This document shows positions 8,419 through 15,839 of a stretch of 64,000 nucleotides of DNA, one piece after another. The position numbers and the translations under genes are program-made. Each line of letters opens with the position of its first letter. Position 1 is the stretch's first letter. The stretch covers positions 62,001 through 126,000 of the forward strand of contig CAJUNT010000007.1 in the NCBI GenBank assembly GCA_910587735.1, read 5' to 3'. A model generated the notes under the pieces. That model did not search any database. It saw nothing but the letters and a program-made list of their open reading frames with translations, and was not told the origin of the DNA. Source of the DNA: an uncultured Clostridia bacterium. Its GTDB lineage: Bacteria > Bacillota > Clostridia > Lachnospirales > Anaerotignaceae.

Positions 8419-9204
8419 ATGCTTTCTCAAAAGGAATTAGAATCAAAGACAAATGAAGAGCTGCTTATACTGTATAAACAAACCAATGACCAAAAAATTA
8501 AGCAAACATTAGTATTGCGATATATCTATATTGTCAAAAATATTGCTATGCAAATGAGAGGAATTTACTTGGGTTTTTCTCAAATTGATGATATAATTAA
8601 TGAAGGTGTTTTAGCTATTATGACAGCGATTGACAAATTTGATATTAATAAACACGTAAAATTTGAAACGTATATTTCAAAAAGAATTAGAGGAATGATT
8701 ATTGATATTGCCAGAAAACAAGACTGGGTTCCAAGAAGTATACGAAAAAGTGCCAAAGAAATAGAAGAAGCACAAAATATATTAAGTCATAAGCTAGGGC
8801 GAATACCAACAGATGAAGAAGTGGCAGAATATCTGCAAATTAGTATTAAAAAATATAAAGAAGATTTAGGAAAAACAGGAACATTTAATTTACTTTCTTT
8901 GGATATGCTTATGGAAGAAGAAGGAGTCGGACAAAAAGCAGGCGGTATATTAAAAAATACAAATGAATTACTGCCAGAGCAATATTTGCAGAAAAAAGAA
9001 ACAGCAGCAGCATTAAAACAAGGATTAGCTTCTCTGAGAGAAAAAGAACAAATGGTACTATCTCTTTATTATATTAATGAATTAAATATGAAAGAAATAT
9101 CTGTTGTTATGCAGGTAAGTGAGCCGAGAATTTCTCAAATTCATGCAAATGCAATACGTAAATTAAAAAATTATATGCAGCGTTTTTTTAACGAAAAAGA
9201 ATAG
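8419..9204 (+). CDS. fliA: RNA polymerase sigma-28 factor FliA/SigD
   Basis: This 261-aa sigma factor of the FliA/WhiG group has region 2 (FSQIDDIINEGVLAIMTAIDKFD...KFETYISKRIRGMIIDIARKQDWVPR), region 3 and a region 4 helix-turn-helix (LREKEQMVLSLYYINELNMKEISVVMQVSEPRISQIHANAIRKLK). It should direct late flagellar and chemotaxis transcription. Six candidate target promoters are listed in this annotation. Its antagonist FlgM is encoded at 32878-33174. Confidence 0.96.
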   Translation: MLSQKELESKTNEELLILYKQTNDQKIKQTLVLRYIYIVKNIAMQMRGIYLGFSQIDDIINEGVLAIMTAIDKFDINKHVKFETYISKRIRGMIIDIARKQDWVPRSIRKSAKEIEEAQNILSHKLGRIPTDEEVAEYLQISIKKYKEDLGKTGTFNLLSLDMLMEEEGVGQKAGGILKNTNELLPEQYLQKKETAAALKQGLASLREKEQMVLSLYYINELNMKEISVVMQVSEPRISQIHANAIRKLKNYMQRFFNEKE

Positions 9205-9217
9205 GGGGTGAGTAAGC

Positions 9218-9982
9218 GTGTCAACGAAGGGATTTTATGATTTAACTTCAGGTATGCTTACACAAAATAGAAAATTAGGTGTAATAGGAAATAATATGAC
9301 AAATGCGGTTACACCAGGTTTTAAATCTGATGAATTTATTACAACAACATTTCAAAATGAAATGTTTTCAAGATATGGTAATATCAATCATAATGATGGA
9401 CAGGAATTAGGTACAACAACATCTATGATTACTGCAGGTGAAGTGACAATAACAGACCATACACAAGGAATATTTGACCCCACAGATATGAATATGGATT
9501 TTGCATTAGTTGGTCCAGGATTTTTTCAAGTGCAAACACAAGATGGTGTAATGTATACTAGAAATGGTGCATTTGTAATGGATGATGAAGGATATATTGC
9601 CTTACATCATGCTGGACGTGTGTTGGGAGAAGATAATCAGCCTATTTATATTGGTACAGATGATATACAAGCGATGGATGATGGTACAATATTAGCAGCA
9701 GATGGTAATACTATTTTAGGAAAATTTGGTATTGTAGATTTTGAAGATTATAATGGAATACAAAAGTCAAAACGGGAGGGACTGTTTACAACAGTAGGCG
9801 GACAGCCAGTACCTACGGATACTCCTATAGAATGGAAAACATTAGAAAGATCTAATGTAGATATGGTAAAAGAAATGACAGATATGATGGCTAGTCAAAG
9901 AGCGTTGCAAAGTGCGGCACAAGTATTAAAGATGTATGACCAGCTATTAGGAAAAGCAACAACAGAAATCGGTAGAGTATAA
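9218..9982 (+). CDS. flagellar basal-body rod protein, FlgG/FlgF type (FlhO-like)
   Basis: This 254-aa rod protein starts with GTG after ATAGGGGGTGAG. It has the family N-terminal coiled segment with GNNMTNAVTPGFKSD (the ANNxANxxTxGFK signature), a central beta domain, and a C terminus ending in MTDMMASQRALQSAAQVLKMYDQLLGKA. It is paired with a paralogue 24 bases downstream, like flhO-flhP of Bacillus. Which copy is the distal rod protein FlgG cannot be decided from the sequence alone. Confidence 0.9.
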   Translation: MSTKGFYDLTSGMLTQNRKLGVIGNNMTNAVTPGFKSDEFITTTFQNEMFSRYGNINHNDGQELGTTTSMITAGEVTITDHTQGIFDPTDMNMDFALVGPGFFQVQTQDGVMYTRNGAFVMDDEGYIALHHAGRVLGEDNQPIYIGTDDIQAMDDGTILAADGNTILGKFGIVDFEDYNGIQKSKREGLFTTVGGQPVPTDTPIEWKTLERSNVDMVKEMTDMMASQRALQSAAQVLKMYDQLLGKATTEIGRV

Positions 9983-10006
9983 ACCAAAATATAGGAGGTA
10001 AGTTAT

Positions 10007-10771
10007 ATGGATCGTTCTTTTTATACAGGTGCTGTAGGAGCAATCGCACATCAGGAAAGATTAAATATTATAGCAAATAATATTGCGAATGTCAATACAA
10101 ATGGATATAAAAGAAAACCAGCAACATTTTCAGAATGTATTTATAGTAATTTGAATGCAATTGCACAAGAACCAACGGATTATATTGCAGGTGCAGGAGT
10201 ACATGTAGAAAAAACAGATGTGGATTTTACACCAGGACATCTTGCTACAACAGGTAAGGAATATGATTATATGATTATGGAAAATGGATTTTTTGCAGTA
10301 CAAAATCCAGTAACACAGGAAATCACATATACAAGAAATGGTAATTTTATGACATCATTACAAGCAGATGCAGATGGCAGATTTTATCTTCAAACTGCAA
10401 ATGGCAAAAGGGTATTAGATGCCAATCAAAATCCTATTATTGTAGGAATGTTGCAGGGAGGAACAGGCTCTCAGCAAATGATATCAGGACAAGAATTAGT
10501 TGAGCAAATAGGAATTTATACATTTCCTTCTACAAATGGTATGGAAAGTGTAAGAGGAACAGAATTTGTGCCAGTTGAAAAAAATGGGCAACCTATTGCG
10601 GTGCCTGGTGACAGAAGAACATTGCAACATAAGGTATTAGAAATGAGTAATGTTAATTTGGGAGACGAAATTACAAAAATGATTGAGGCACAAAGATGTT
10701 ATCAATATGCATTAAAAATGGTGCAAACTTCTGATGAAGTAGAAACAACCATTAATGGATTGAGGTCTTAA
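10007..10771 (+). CDS. flagellar basal-body rod protein, FlgG type (FlhP-like)
   Basis: This second rod paralogue, also 254 aa, carries NIIANNIANVNTNGYKRK near the N terminus and VNLGDEITKMIEAQRCYQYALKMVQTSDE at the C terminus, both typical of FlgG/FlgF. The ribosome site AGGAGG is 9 bases before the ATG. Together with the preceding gene it builds the rod exported by the FliPQR-FlhAB gate. Confidence 0.9.
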   Translation: MDRSFYTGAVGAIAHQERLNIIANNIANVNTNGYKRKPATFSECIYSNLNAIAQEPTDYIAGAGVHVEKTDVDFTPGHLATTGKEYDYMIMENGFFAVQNPVTQEITYTRNGNFMTSLQADADGRFYLQTANGKRVLDANQNPIIVGMLQGGTGSQQMISGQELVEQIGIYTFPSTNGMESVRGTEFVPVEKNGQPIAVPGDRRTLQHKVLEMSNVNLGDEITKMIEAQRCYQYALKMVQTSDEVETTINGLRS

Positions 10772-10798
10772 TAAGATACTTTGCTAGGAGGAACACGC

Positions 10799-11419
10799 AT
10801 GAAAAAGTACGAGGACATAAATAACCTTGAAATAGATGTTATGAGAGAAATAGGTAGCATTGGTACAGGAAATGCTGCAACAGCACTTTCTCAAATGATG
10901 AACAGAAAAATTAAAATGACAATGCCAGAGGTGCAGATATTAGGCTTTAATGAAGCAATTACAAAATTGGGCGACCCTGAAATGATTGTTTCTGGTGTGT
11001 TGGTACACATATCAGGAGAATTAAATGGAGTAATGTTGTATTTACAAAATTTAGATTTAATCAATATTATGTTAGAACAAGTATTAACATCAAAAATTGA
11101 TGATTTTAGCCAATTAGGAGATTTAGAAGTATCAGCGTTGGTGGAAATCGGAAACATTATGATTTCTTCTTATGTAAGTGCAATATCAAAATTGACAGGA
11201 ATTTCCATTAATTTATCCGTACCTGCTATGTCTGTAAATATGTTAGGGGGAATTATGTCAGTACCAATGATAGAATTTGGACACCAAACAGATAAACTAA
11301 TGATTATAAATGGAAAATTTATTGTAGAGGATAGAGAGGTATATAGTAATTTATTATTGATGCCAGATATACCTTCTTTAAATTATCTTTTAAAGAAATT
11401 AGGTGTTTTAAATGAGTGA
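10799..11419 (+). CDS. cheC: CheY-P phosphatase CheC
   Basis: CheC removes phosphate from CheY and binds CheD. I use ATG 10799 after AGGAGG (206 aa). Two active-site helices are visible. The second keeps S-x3-E-x2-N-x22-P (VSALVEIGNI). The first reads DVMREIGSIGTGNAATAL: D13 and E17 are present, but the catalytic Asn is Ser20, so only one site may be active. It overlaps cheD by 8 bases, implying coupled translation of the two interacting partners. Confidence 0.93.
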   Translation: MKKYEDINNLEIDVMREIGSIGTGNAATALSQMMNRKIKMTMPEVQILGFNEAITKLGDPEMIVSGVLVHISGELNGVMLYLQNLDLINIMLEQVLTSKIDDFSQLGDLEVSALVEIGNIMISSYVSAISKLTGISINLSVPAMSVNMLGGIMSVPMIEFGHQTDKLMIINGKFIVEDREVYSNLLLMPDIPSLNYLLKKLGVLNE

Positions 11420-11897
11420 AAAGCAATTAGTTGTGGGAATTGCTGATATGAAAATTGGTCGTGGACCAAGTAAGCTGATTACATATGCCTTAGGTTCTTG
11501 TATTGGTATTTGTTTTTATGACCCCATGATTCGTTTAGGTGGTATGGTGCATATTATGTTGCCGAATAATATGGAAGGCAGTAACAGTAATGTATTTAAG
11601 TATGCTGATACAGGTATACCAGCCACTCTCCGAAAAATGGAAGTATTTGGGGGAGCAAAATCACGTATGATTTGTAAAATTGCAGGCGGTGCAAGAATGT
11701 TTGAAGTACAAGGCACTAGTTCCATAGGAAATATTGGACAAAGGAATATTGAAACAGTGAAAAAAGTATTAGCAAAGGAAGGTATTCGTATTTCAAAGGA
11801 AGATGTGGGGTTAAATTATGCTAGAACAATGCTTTTAGATGCAGAAACGGGAATAGTAGCAGTACGTTCTTTTGGAAGAAAAGAATTAATACTTTAA
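11412..11897 (+). CDS. cheD: chemoreceptor glutamine deamidase CheD
   Basis: CheD is 161 aa. It deamidates receptor glutamines and is sequestered by CheC in proportion to CheY-P. Catalytic Cys30 (YALGSCIGICFYDP) and His47 (GGMVHIMLPN) are present, with a downstream KYADTGIPATL segment typical of the family. No chemoreceptor gene lies in the window, so its substrates are elsewhere. It is the last gene of the operon. Confidence 0.95.
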   Translation: MSEKQLVVGIADMKIGRGPSKLITYALGSCIGICFYDPMIRLGGMVHIMLPNNMEGSNSNVFKYADTGIPATLRKMEVFGGAKSRMICKIAGGARMFEVQGTSSIGNIGQRNIETVKKVLAKEGIRISKEDVGLNYARTMLLDAETGIVAVRSFGRKELIL

Positions 11898-11958
11898 ATC
11901 TAAGTCTTGAGCATAGATAGATTATGTGAATAAGCTGTCTATCCTCAGGATTAAGATT
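11897..11958 (+). other. long imperfect inverted repeat after cheD
   Basis: A 24-base left arm (11897-11920) can pair with 11935-11958 with about five mismatches or G-U pairs around a 14-base loop. It starts inside the cheD stop codon and has no U-run. It could end the operon transcript, protect its 3' end or be a regulatory RNA structure. Confidence 0.45.
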
Positions 11959-12267
11959 AATGGAATAGAATATTGTCATACAAAAATGTAAATTTATATT
12001 GTTATATAGTTATATTTTATTTTTTTTAGTCGATATAAATAAGAAAAGGGATTTACTGTAAGCTGCTTATATTTTTGTTTTGTAAGGATTGATTATAATG
12101 GACTGTCTGATTGTATTTTGTATATAGTAAAATGATTATTTTGCTGAAATAAAGTCAAGAGAGAGGGGCATCCGTTACTATGATAGAAGTTTTTCTTTTT
12201 TGAAATTAATATTTTGCAGAAAAGTAAAGCATTTGTTCAAAAAATAATATGGGAGGGCATTTGAACG
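11959..12267 (+). other. AT-rich gap before cheV containing a sigma-28 promoter
   Basis: This stretch separates cheD from cheV. Apart from the promoter at 12010-12036 I see no open reading frame with a ribosome site and no second strong hairpin. The leader from promoter to the cheV start would be over 220 bases, longer than the other sigma-28 leaders here. Confidence 0.5.
12010..12036 (+). promoter_or_regulatory. candidate sigma-28 (FliA) promoter for cheV
   Basis: TTAT (12010-12013), 15 bases, then GTCGATAT (12029-12036). The -35 and spacing are identical to the sites before flgM and cheA. The -10 differs from the consensus GCCGATAA at two positions. Confidence 0.6.
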
Positions 12268-13188
12268 ATGAAAAAGACGAAAGGCGAAATTTTATTAGAG
12301 TCTGGAACAAATGAAATAGAAATTATGGAATTTATGATTTATGGAGAGTTATATGGTATTAATGTGGCAAAAGTAACAGAGATTATGATGTCCGATAAAG
12401 TAAAGCCAATTCCTCATTCACATCCTGTTGTAGAAGGTATCTTTAAACCAAGAGAAACAGTATTAACAGTAATTGACTTACCAAAATATCTTACTGGTAG
12501 AGAATCAGAAAAAGATGAGAAAGATTTATTTATTGTAACAAATTTTAATAAAATGTTTGCAACCTTTAGAGTACATAGTGTGGTAGGAATTAGCAGAATT
12601 TCATGGAATGATATACAAAAACCTGATAAAACAATATCTGGAGGCGATGAAGGCGTTGCAACGGGTATTGCACAAACAGATGGGGTACTTGTAACAATAC
12701 TTGATTTTGAAAAAATCGTTTCTGAAATTGCTCCAGAAACAGGCATACAAATTGAAGAAATAGAAAAAATGGGATTACGAAATAAAAGTAAAAAACCTAT
12801 CGTTATGGCAGAAGATTCTGTGCTTCTTGCAAAGCTGATAAGGGATTCTTTAAATAAAGCAGGTTATGAAAATGTAATTAAATTTGATAATGGTGAAGAA
12901 GCTTGGGAATATTTAAGAAGTATTCGACAAGAAGAAGATATTTACCAAAGGGCTTCTTTAATTATTACAGATATTGAAATGCCAAGAATGGACGGTCACA
13001 GATTAACAAAGTTAATTAAAGATGACCCAGATTTGAAAAAAATTCCTGTTGTTATATTTTCCTCCTTAATTAACGAAGAAATGAGAATAAAGGGAAAACA
13101 GTTGGGAGCAGATGAACAACTTTCTAAACCAGAAATCGGTCATTTAGTAGAAGTTATTGATGAGTTATTAATAAAACATAATATTTAA
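12268..13188 (+). CDS. cheV: chemotaxis coupling/response-regulator protein CheV
   Basis: CheV couples receptors to CheA and is itself phosphorylated during adaptation. Residues about 15-160 are a CheW-like domain (EFMIYGELYGINVAKVTEIM, with VVEGIFKPRETVLTVIDLPKYL). Residues about 177-300 are a receiver domain with D183 in the acidic pocket and phospho-acceptor D235 (LIITDIEMPRMDG). At 306 aa it is a normal length. The ribosome site GGGAGGG is 9 bases upstream. It probably shares a transcript with the EAL-HDOD gene 65 bases downstream. Confidence 0.95.
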   Translation: MKKTKGEILLESGTNEIEIMEFMIYGELYGINVAKVTEIMMSDKVKPIPHSHPVVEGIFKPRETVLTVIDLPKYLTGRESEKDEKDLFIVTNFNKMFATFRVHSVVGISRISWNDIQKPDKTISGGDEGVATGIAQTDGVLVTILDFEKIVSEIAPETGIQIEEIEKMGLRNKSKKPIVMAEDSVLLAKLIRDSLNKAGYENVIKFDNGEEAWEYLRSIRQEEDIYQRASLIITDIEMPRMDGHRLTKLIKDDPDLKKIPVVIFSSLINEEMRIKGKQLGADEQLSKPEIGHLVEVIDELLIKHNI

Positions 13189-13253
13189 AAAACTTAAATT
13201 CTATAATATGAACAAGATTTTAGGTGAAAAGTTTAAAATGAGGTGGAAAAGAT

Positions 13254-14774
13254 ATGAACAAGTATGTGGTAAGGCAGCCAATTAAAGATAAACAAGGTAA
13301 TTTATTTGGGTATGAAATATTATTTCAAGAAGAAAAAGGAAGTGGATTATATAATCAAACAAATGATTATGCAGCAGCAGATTCTATTTCTAACTTTTTA
13401 GCACAAAATAATCAAAAGATATTTAGTGATAAAACAACTTTTATGACATTTACACCTAATTTACTATTTAAGAATACACCCAAAATATTTAAACAAAATG
13501 ATTTAGTTATACAAATTGAAGATAATGTGATTATTCACCCATTAGCAACAACGTTAATACAGAGATTTCGTAAAGAAGGTTATGTATTTGCTATTAACGA
13601 TTTTCAATTTGCACCAAGGTATTTTGGTTTAATGGAATATTTAGATTACATTAAATTAGACTTTGGAAAAAATGAGGCAGTATCTTTGGAAAATACAGTG
13701 AAGTTGGCAAAAAACTTTAAAAAAACCTGTATTGCTTATGGTATTGAAACACAAAAGCAATATGATTTAGCAAGAGATTTAGGCGTAGATTATTTCCAAG
13801 GACAATATGTAGCAGAGAAAGTTGAAACAAAAGCAAATAAAACAGATTATTTGCAAAGTAACTTCTTCCAGTTAGTAGTGGAAGTTACAAAAGATGAGCC
13901 AAATGTAGAAATGATTGAAGAAATTATTTCTCGAGATGCAGCATTGACATATGGTTTATTAAAAATGGTAAACTCTGTTTATTTTGCATTAAGAAATAGA
14001 ACTTCTTCTATTCGTCAGGCTTTAGTTACATTAGGATTAGGACAATTAAAACAATGGATATATCTTTTAAGTTTTAAAGGTGATAAGGAATTTGGTTCTG
14101 AAGATGTTTTGAAACGTTCCTTTTTAAGAGCAAATTTCTCTTCACAATTAATGGATTATAATACAACATTGCCCATTTCTAAAAATGAAGCCTATTTAAT
14201 GGGTATGTTTTCTACATTAGGAAGTTTAATTGATGCACCATTAGAAGAAATTTTTGAAGATATTCCTATTTCAGAAGAATTAAAACAAGCTTTAGTATAT
14301 CACAAAGGTCCTTGTTCTTTATTATTAGATTTGATACTTTGCTATGAGAGAGCAGATTGGCAAAATATTACAAATTATGCTGATATTCTGGGTATTCCAA
14401 CAAATATGATTGCACAAATTTATTTTAATTGTGTAGAAGAAGTAAATCGTATTTGGGAAACAATACAAGAAACAGAAGACGACGAAGAAATGGAAAAGGC
14501 AGCAGGACAACATCAAGAGATTGTGGAAGATATTATAGGAGATGACTTAGAAGAAGAATTAGGAGAAGATATTACATCTGTGGAGCAAGGAATAGATGAA
14601 ATAGGCGAAATAGATGAAATAGGTGATAGCTTAGACGGTTTAGATGGACTGGACGGAATAGAAGGCTTAGATGGTTTAGATGAAATAGAAGGTATGGATG
14701 AAATAACTGGCTTAGACGAAATGGATAGCTTAGATGGTTTAGATGGAATAGATGAGATAGAAGGATTAGAATAA
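13254..14774 (+). CDS. degenerate EAL + HDOD domain protein (YuxH-like) with acidic repeat tail
   Basis: Residues 1-195 align with the N-terminal EAL-type half of EAL-HDOD proteins (VVRQPIKDKQGNLFGYEILFQ), but catalytic positions look lost: the EAL motif is replaced, QIEDN stands where an E-x-x-E is expected, and AINDFQFA where the DDF motif would be. It is probably not a c-di-GMP phosphodiesterase. Residues about 200-330 are an HDOD domain (AALTYGLLKMVNSVYFALRNRTSSIRQALVTLG). The last 95 residues are strongly acidic; the final 55 or so are made of LDGLDGI/DEIEG units. Located after cheV, it is probably a signalling scaffold. Its exact function is unknown. Confidence 0.85.
   Translation: MNKYVVRQPIKDKQGNLFGYEILFQEEKGSGLYNQTNDYAAADSISNFLAQNNQKIFSDKTTFMTFTPNLLFKNTPKIFKQNDLVIQIEDNVIIHPLATTLIQRFRKEGYVFAINDFQFAPRYFGLMEYLDYIKLDFGKNEAVSLENTVKLAKNFKKTCIAYGIETQKQYDLARDLGVDYFQGQYVAEKVETKANKTDYLQSNFFQLVVEVTKDEPNVEMIEEIISRDAALTYGLLKMVNSVYFALRNRTSSIRQALVTLGLGQLKQWIYLLSFKGDKEFGSEDVLKRSFLRANFSSQLMDYNTTLPISKNEAYLMGMFSTLGSLIDAPLEEIFEDIPISEELKQALVYHKGPCSLLLDLILCYERADWQNITNYADILGIPTNMIAQIYFNCVEEVNRIWETIQETEDDEEMEKAAGQHQEIVEDIIGDDLEEELGEDITSVEQGIDEIGEIDEIGDSLDGLDGLDGIEGLDGLDEIEGMDEITGLDEMDSLDGLDGIDEIEGLE
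14610..14774 (+). repeat. degenerate short repeats coding the acidic LDG/DEI tail
   Basis: The 3' end of the EAL-HDOD gene is made of imperfect 9-12 base units (TTAGATGGT, GATGAAATA) coding L-D-G and D-E-I-x-G tripeptides. The units stay in frame up to the stop codon, so the low complexity belongs to the protein. Confidence 0.8.
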
Positions 14775-14784
14775 ATTATATAAT

Positions 14785-14817
14785 AAAAAGATTGGTAAAA
14801 CAACGCCAGTCTTTTTT
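14785..14817 (+). terminator. terminator after the EAL-HDOD gene
   Basis: AAAAAGATTGG (14785-14795) pairs with CCAGTCTTTTT (14806-14816) with one G-U pair, ending in a run of six T. It is 11 bases after the stop codon. Confidence 0.8.
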
Positions 14818-14861
14818 AGTGAATAATTGTTAGCATTTGATAGTAATGGATTATGATATAA

Positions 14862-14881
14862 AGGCTGGCATTTGCCAGCCT
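14862..14881 (-). terminator. terminator of the ComFB-domain gene
   Basis: AGGCTGGCA/TGCCAGCCT is a perfect 9-bp stem with a 2-base loop, 14 bases beyond the minus-strand stop. Read on the minus strand it is followed by TTTATAT, a weak U-run. Confidence 0.65.
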
Positions 14882-14895
14882 AAAATATAAAATGA

Positions 14896-15558
14896 TTATT
14901 TCTGTTTAGCATGATGAGGGAATTTTGCTACTGCTAGACAGGCTTTTAATACTTCTGCGGAAATTTGTGCAGAATATTTTTGACGATACATATGAAGCAA
15001 AGGAGAAAGACTTCCTTTTTGTACTACAATATATTTGGGAGGAAGATTTGTTAAGGCAAGTGCCATAGTATCTACAATACAGTGATTACATAAACAAGGT
15101 GCATATTGTTTCATATAATCCACAATGACTTCTTTTACAAATGTTTCCATGACATTCATATAAATATATTCTTCAGAATCTAATGTAATTTGTTTGCTAT
15201 CATTTTTAAGTACCATATCAAAATCACTATAAGATGTATTTTGACTATTTAATTCTTTATAAAGTTCTTCCTCATCAAATGTTATTTCTTCAGGTTCTAT
15301 TTCGTGTTCTAGTATAATAGTGTTTTCATCTGTTTCCTGAAATGGTATAAAGGAATCTTTTGGAGTAACTGGTTTTGTAATAATTTCTGTGGGTTCTAAT
15401 GCTTCAATCAATTTTTCTTTTATTATTTCAGAAACATGAGAAGTATCATCTGGTCTTTGAATTTCTATGGAAGTAGTAGTATCTGGTGCTTTGGTATTTT
15501 CTAGCTTTTTATTATCTTCTGTTGTGTTTTGATTTAATAAGTTATTTGGCTTATTCAT
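14896..15558 (-). CDS. ComFB-domain protein with acidic N-terminal extension
   Basis: The last 90 residues (130-220) match the ComFB family: YIYMNVMETFVKEVIVDYMKQ, the cysteines C155-x-C157-xx-C160, then ALALTNLPPKYIVVQKGS. ComFB-type proteins have been reported as cyclic-dinucleotide receptors, and the cysteines may hold zinc. Residues 1-128 are polar, acidic and probably disordered, with repeated TEIITKP/PEEITF-like segments; I recognise no domain there. The ribosome site AAGGAGG precedes the ATG. It is a single gene on the minus strand, divergent from fliD. The ligand and role in motility are inference. Confidence 0.75.
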   Translation of the reverse strand: MNKPNNLLNQNTTEDNKKLENTKAPDTTTSIEIQRPDDTSHVSEIIKEKLIEALEPTEIITKPVTPKDSFIPFQETDENTIILEHEIEPEEITFDEEELYKELNSQNTSYSDFDMVLKNDSKQITLDSEEYIYMNVMETFVKEVIVDYMKQYAPCLCNHCIVDTMALALTNLPPKYIVVQKGSLSPLLHMYRQKYSAQISAEVLKACLAVAKFPHHAKQK

Positions 15559-15625
15559 AATAATACCTCCTTATGAGTGTTTATATAATAAACACTAATT
15601 TTATAATTTTAAATAGTCAGTGATG

Positions 15626-15660
15626 ATATACCAAATATGAAACAATATATATTGGTATAT
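15626..15660. promoter_or_regulatory. palindrome between comFB-like gene and fliD
   Basis: ATATACCAA (15626-15634) is inverted as TTGGTATAT (15652-15660) with 17 bases between. It lies in the 281-base divergent gap, nearer the comFB-like start and about 100 bases before the fliD sigma-28 site. It could be an operator; the surrounding DNA is very AT-rich, which lowers confidence. Confidence 0.35.
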
Positions 15661-15741
15661 ATATTTTAATTTTTACAAATAGTGCAGTAGATATAATAAA
15701 AAGAATATGGATTTCAATTACATTTATTTTAAAATTAATCT

Positions 15742-15768
15742 TAATTAAAGTATACTATATGTCGATAA
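15742..15768 (+). promoter_or_regulatory. candidate sigma-28 promoter for fliD
   Basis: TAAT (15742-15745), 15 bases, then GTCGATAA (15761-15768). It lies 71 bases before the fliD start. Confidence 0.7.
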
Positions 15769-15839
15769 ATAAGTATAGAGGATAAATTAGAAAAATATAT
15801 AGATTATTTTCAAAATAAATTATAGAAAGGGTGTTTTGT

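Noticed and set aside
14513..14803. Minus-strand reading frame rich in Ser-Lys-Pro repeats
   Set aside because: It is the antisense of the acidic LDG/DEI tail of the EAL-HDOD gene, and has no ribosome site.
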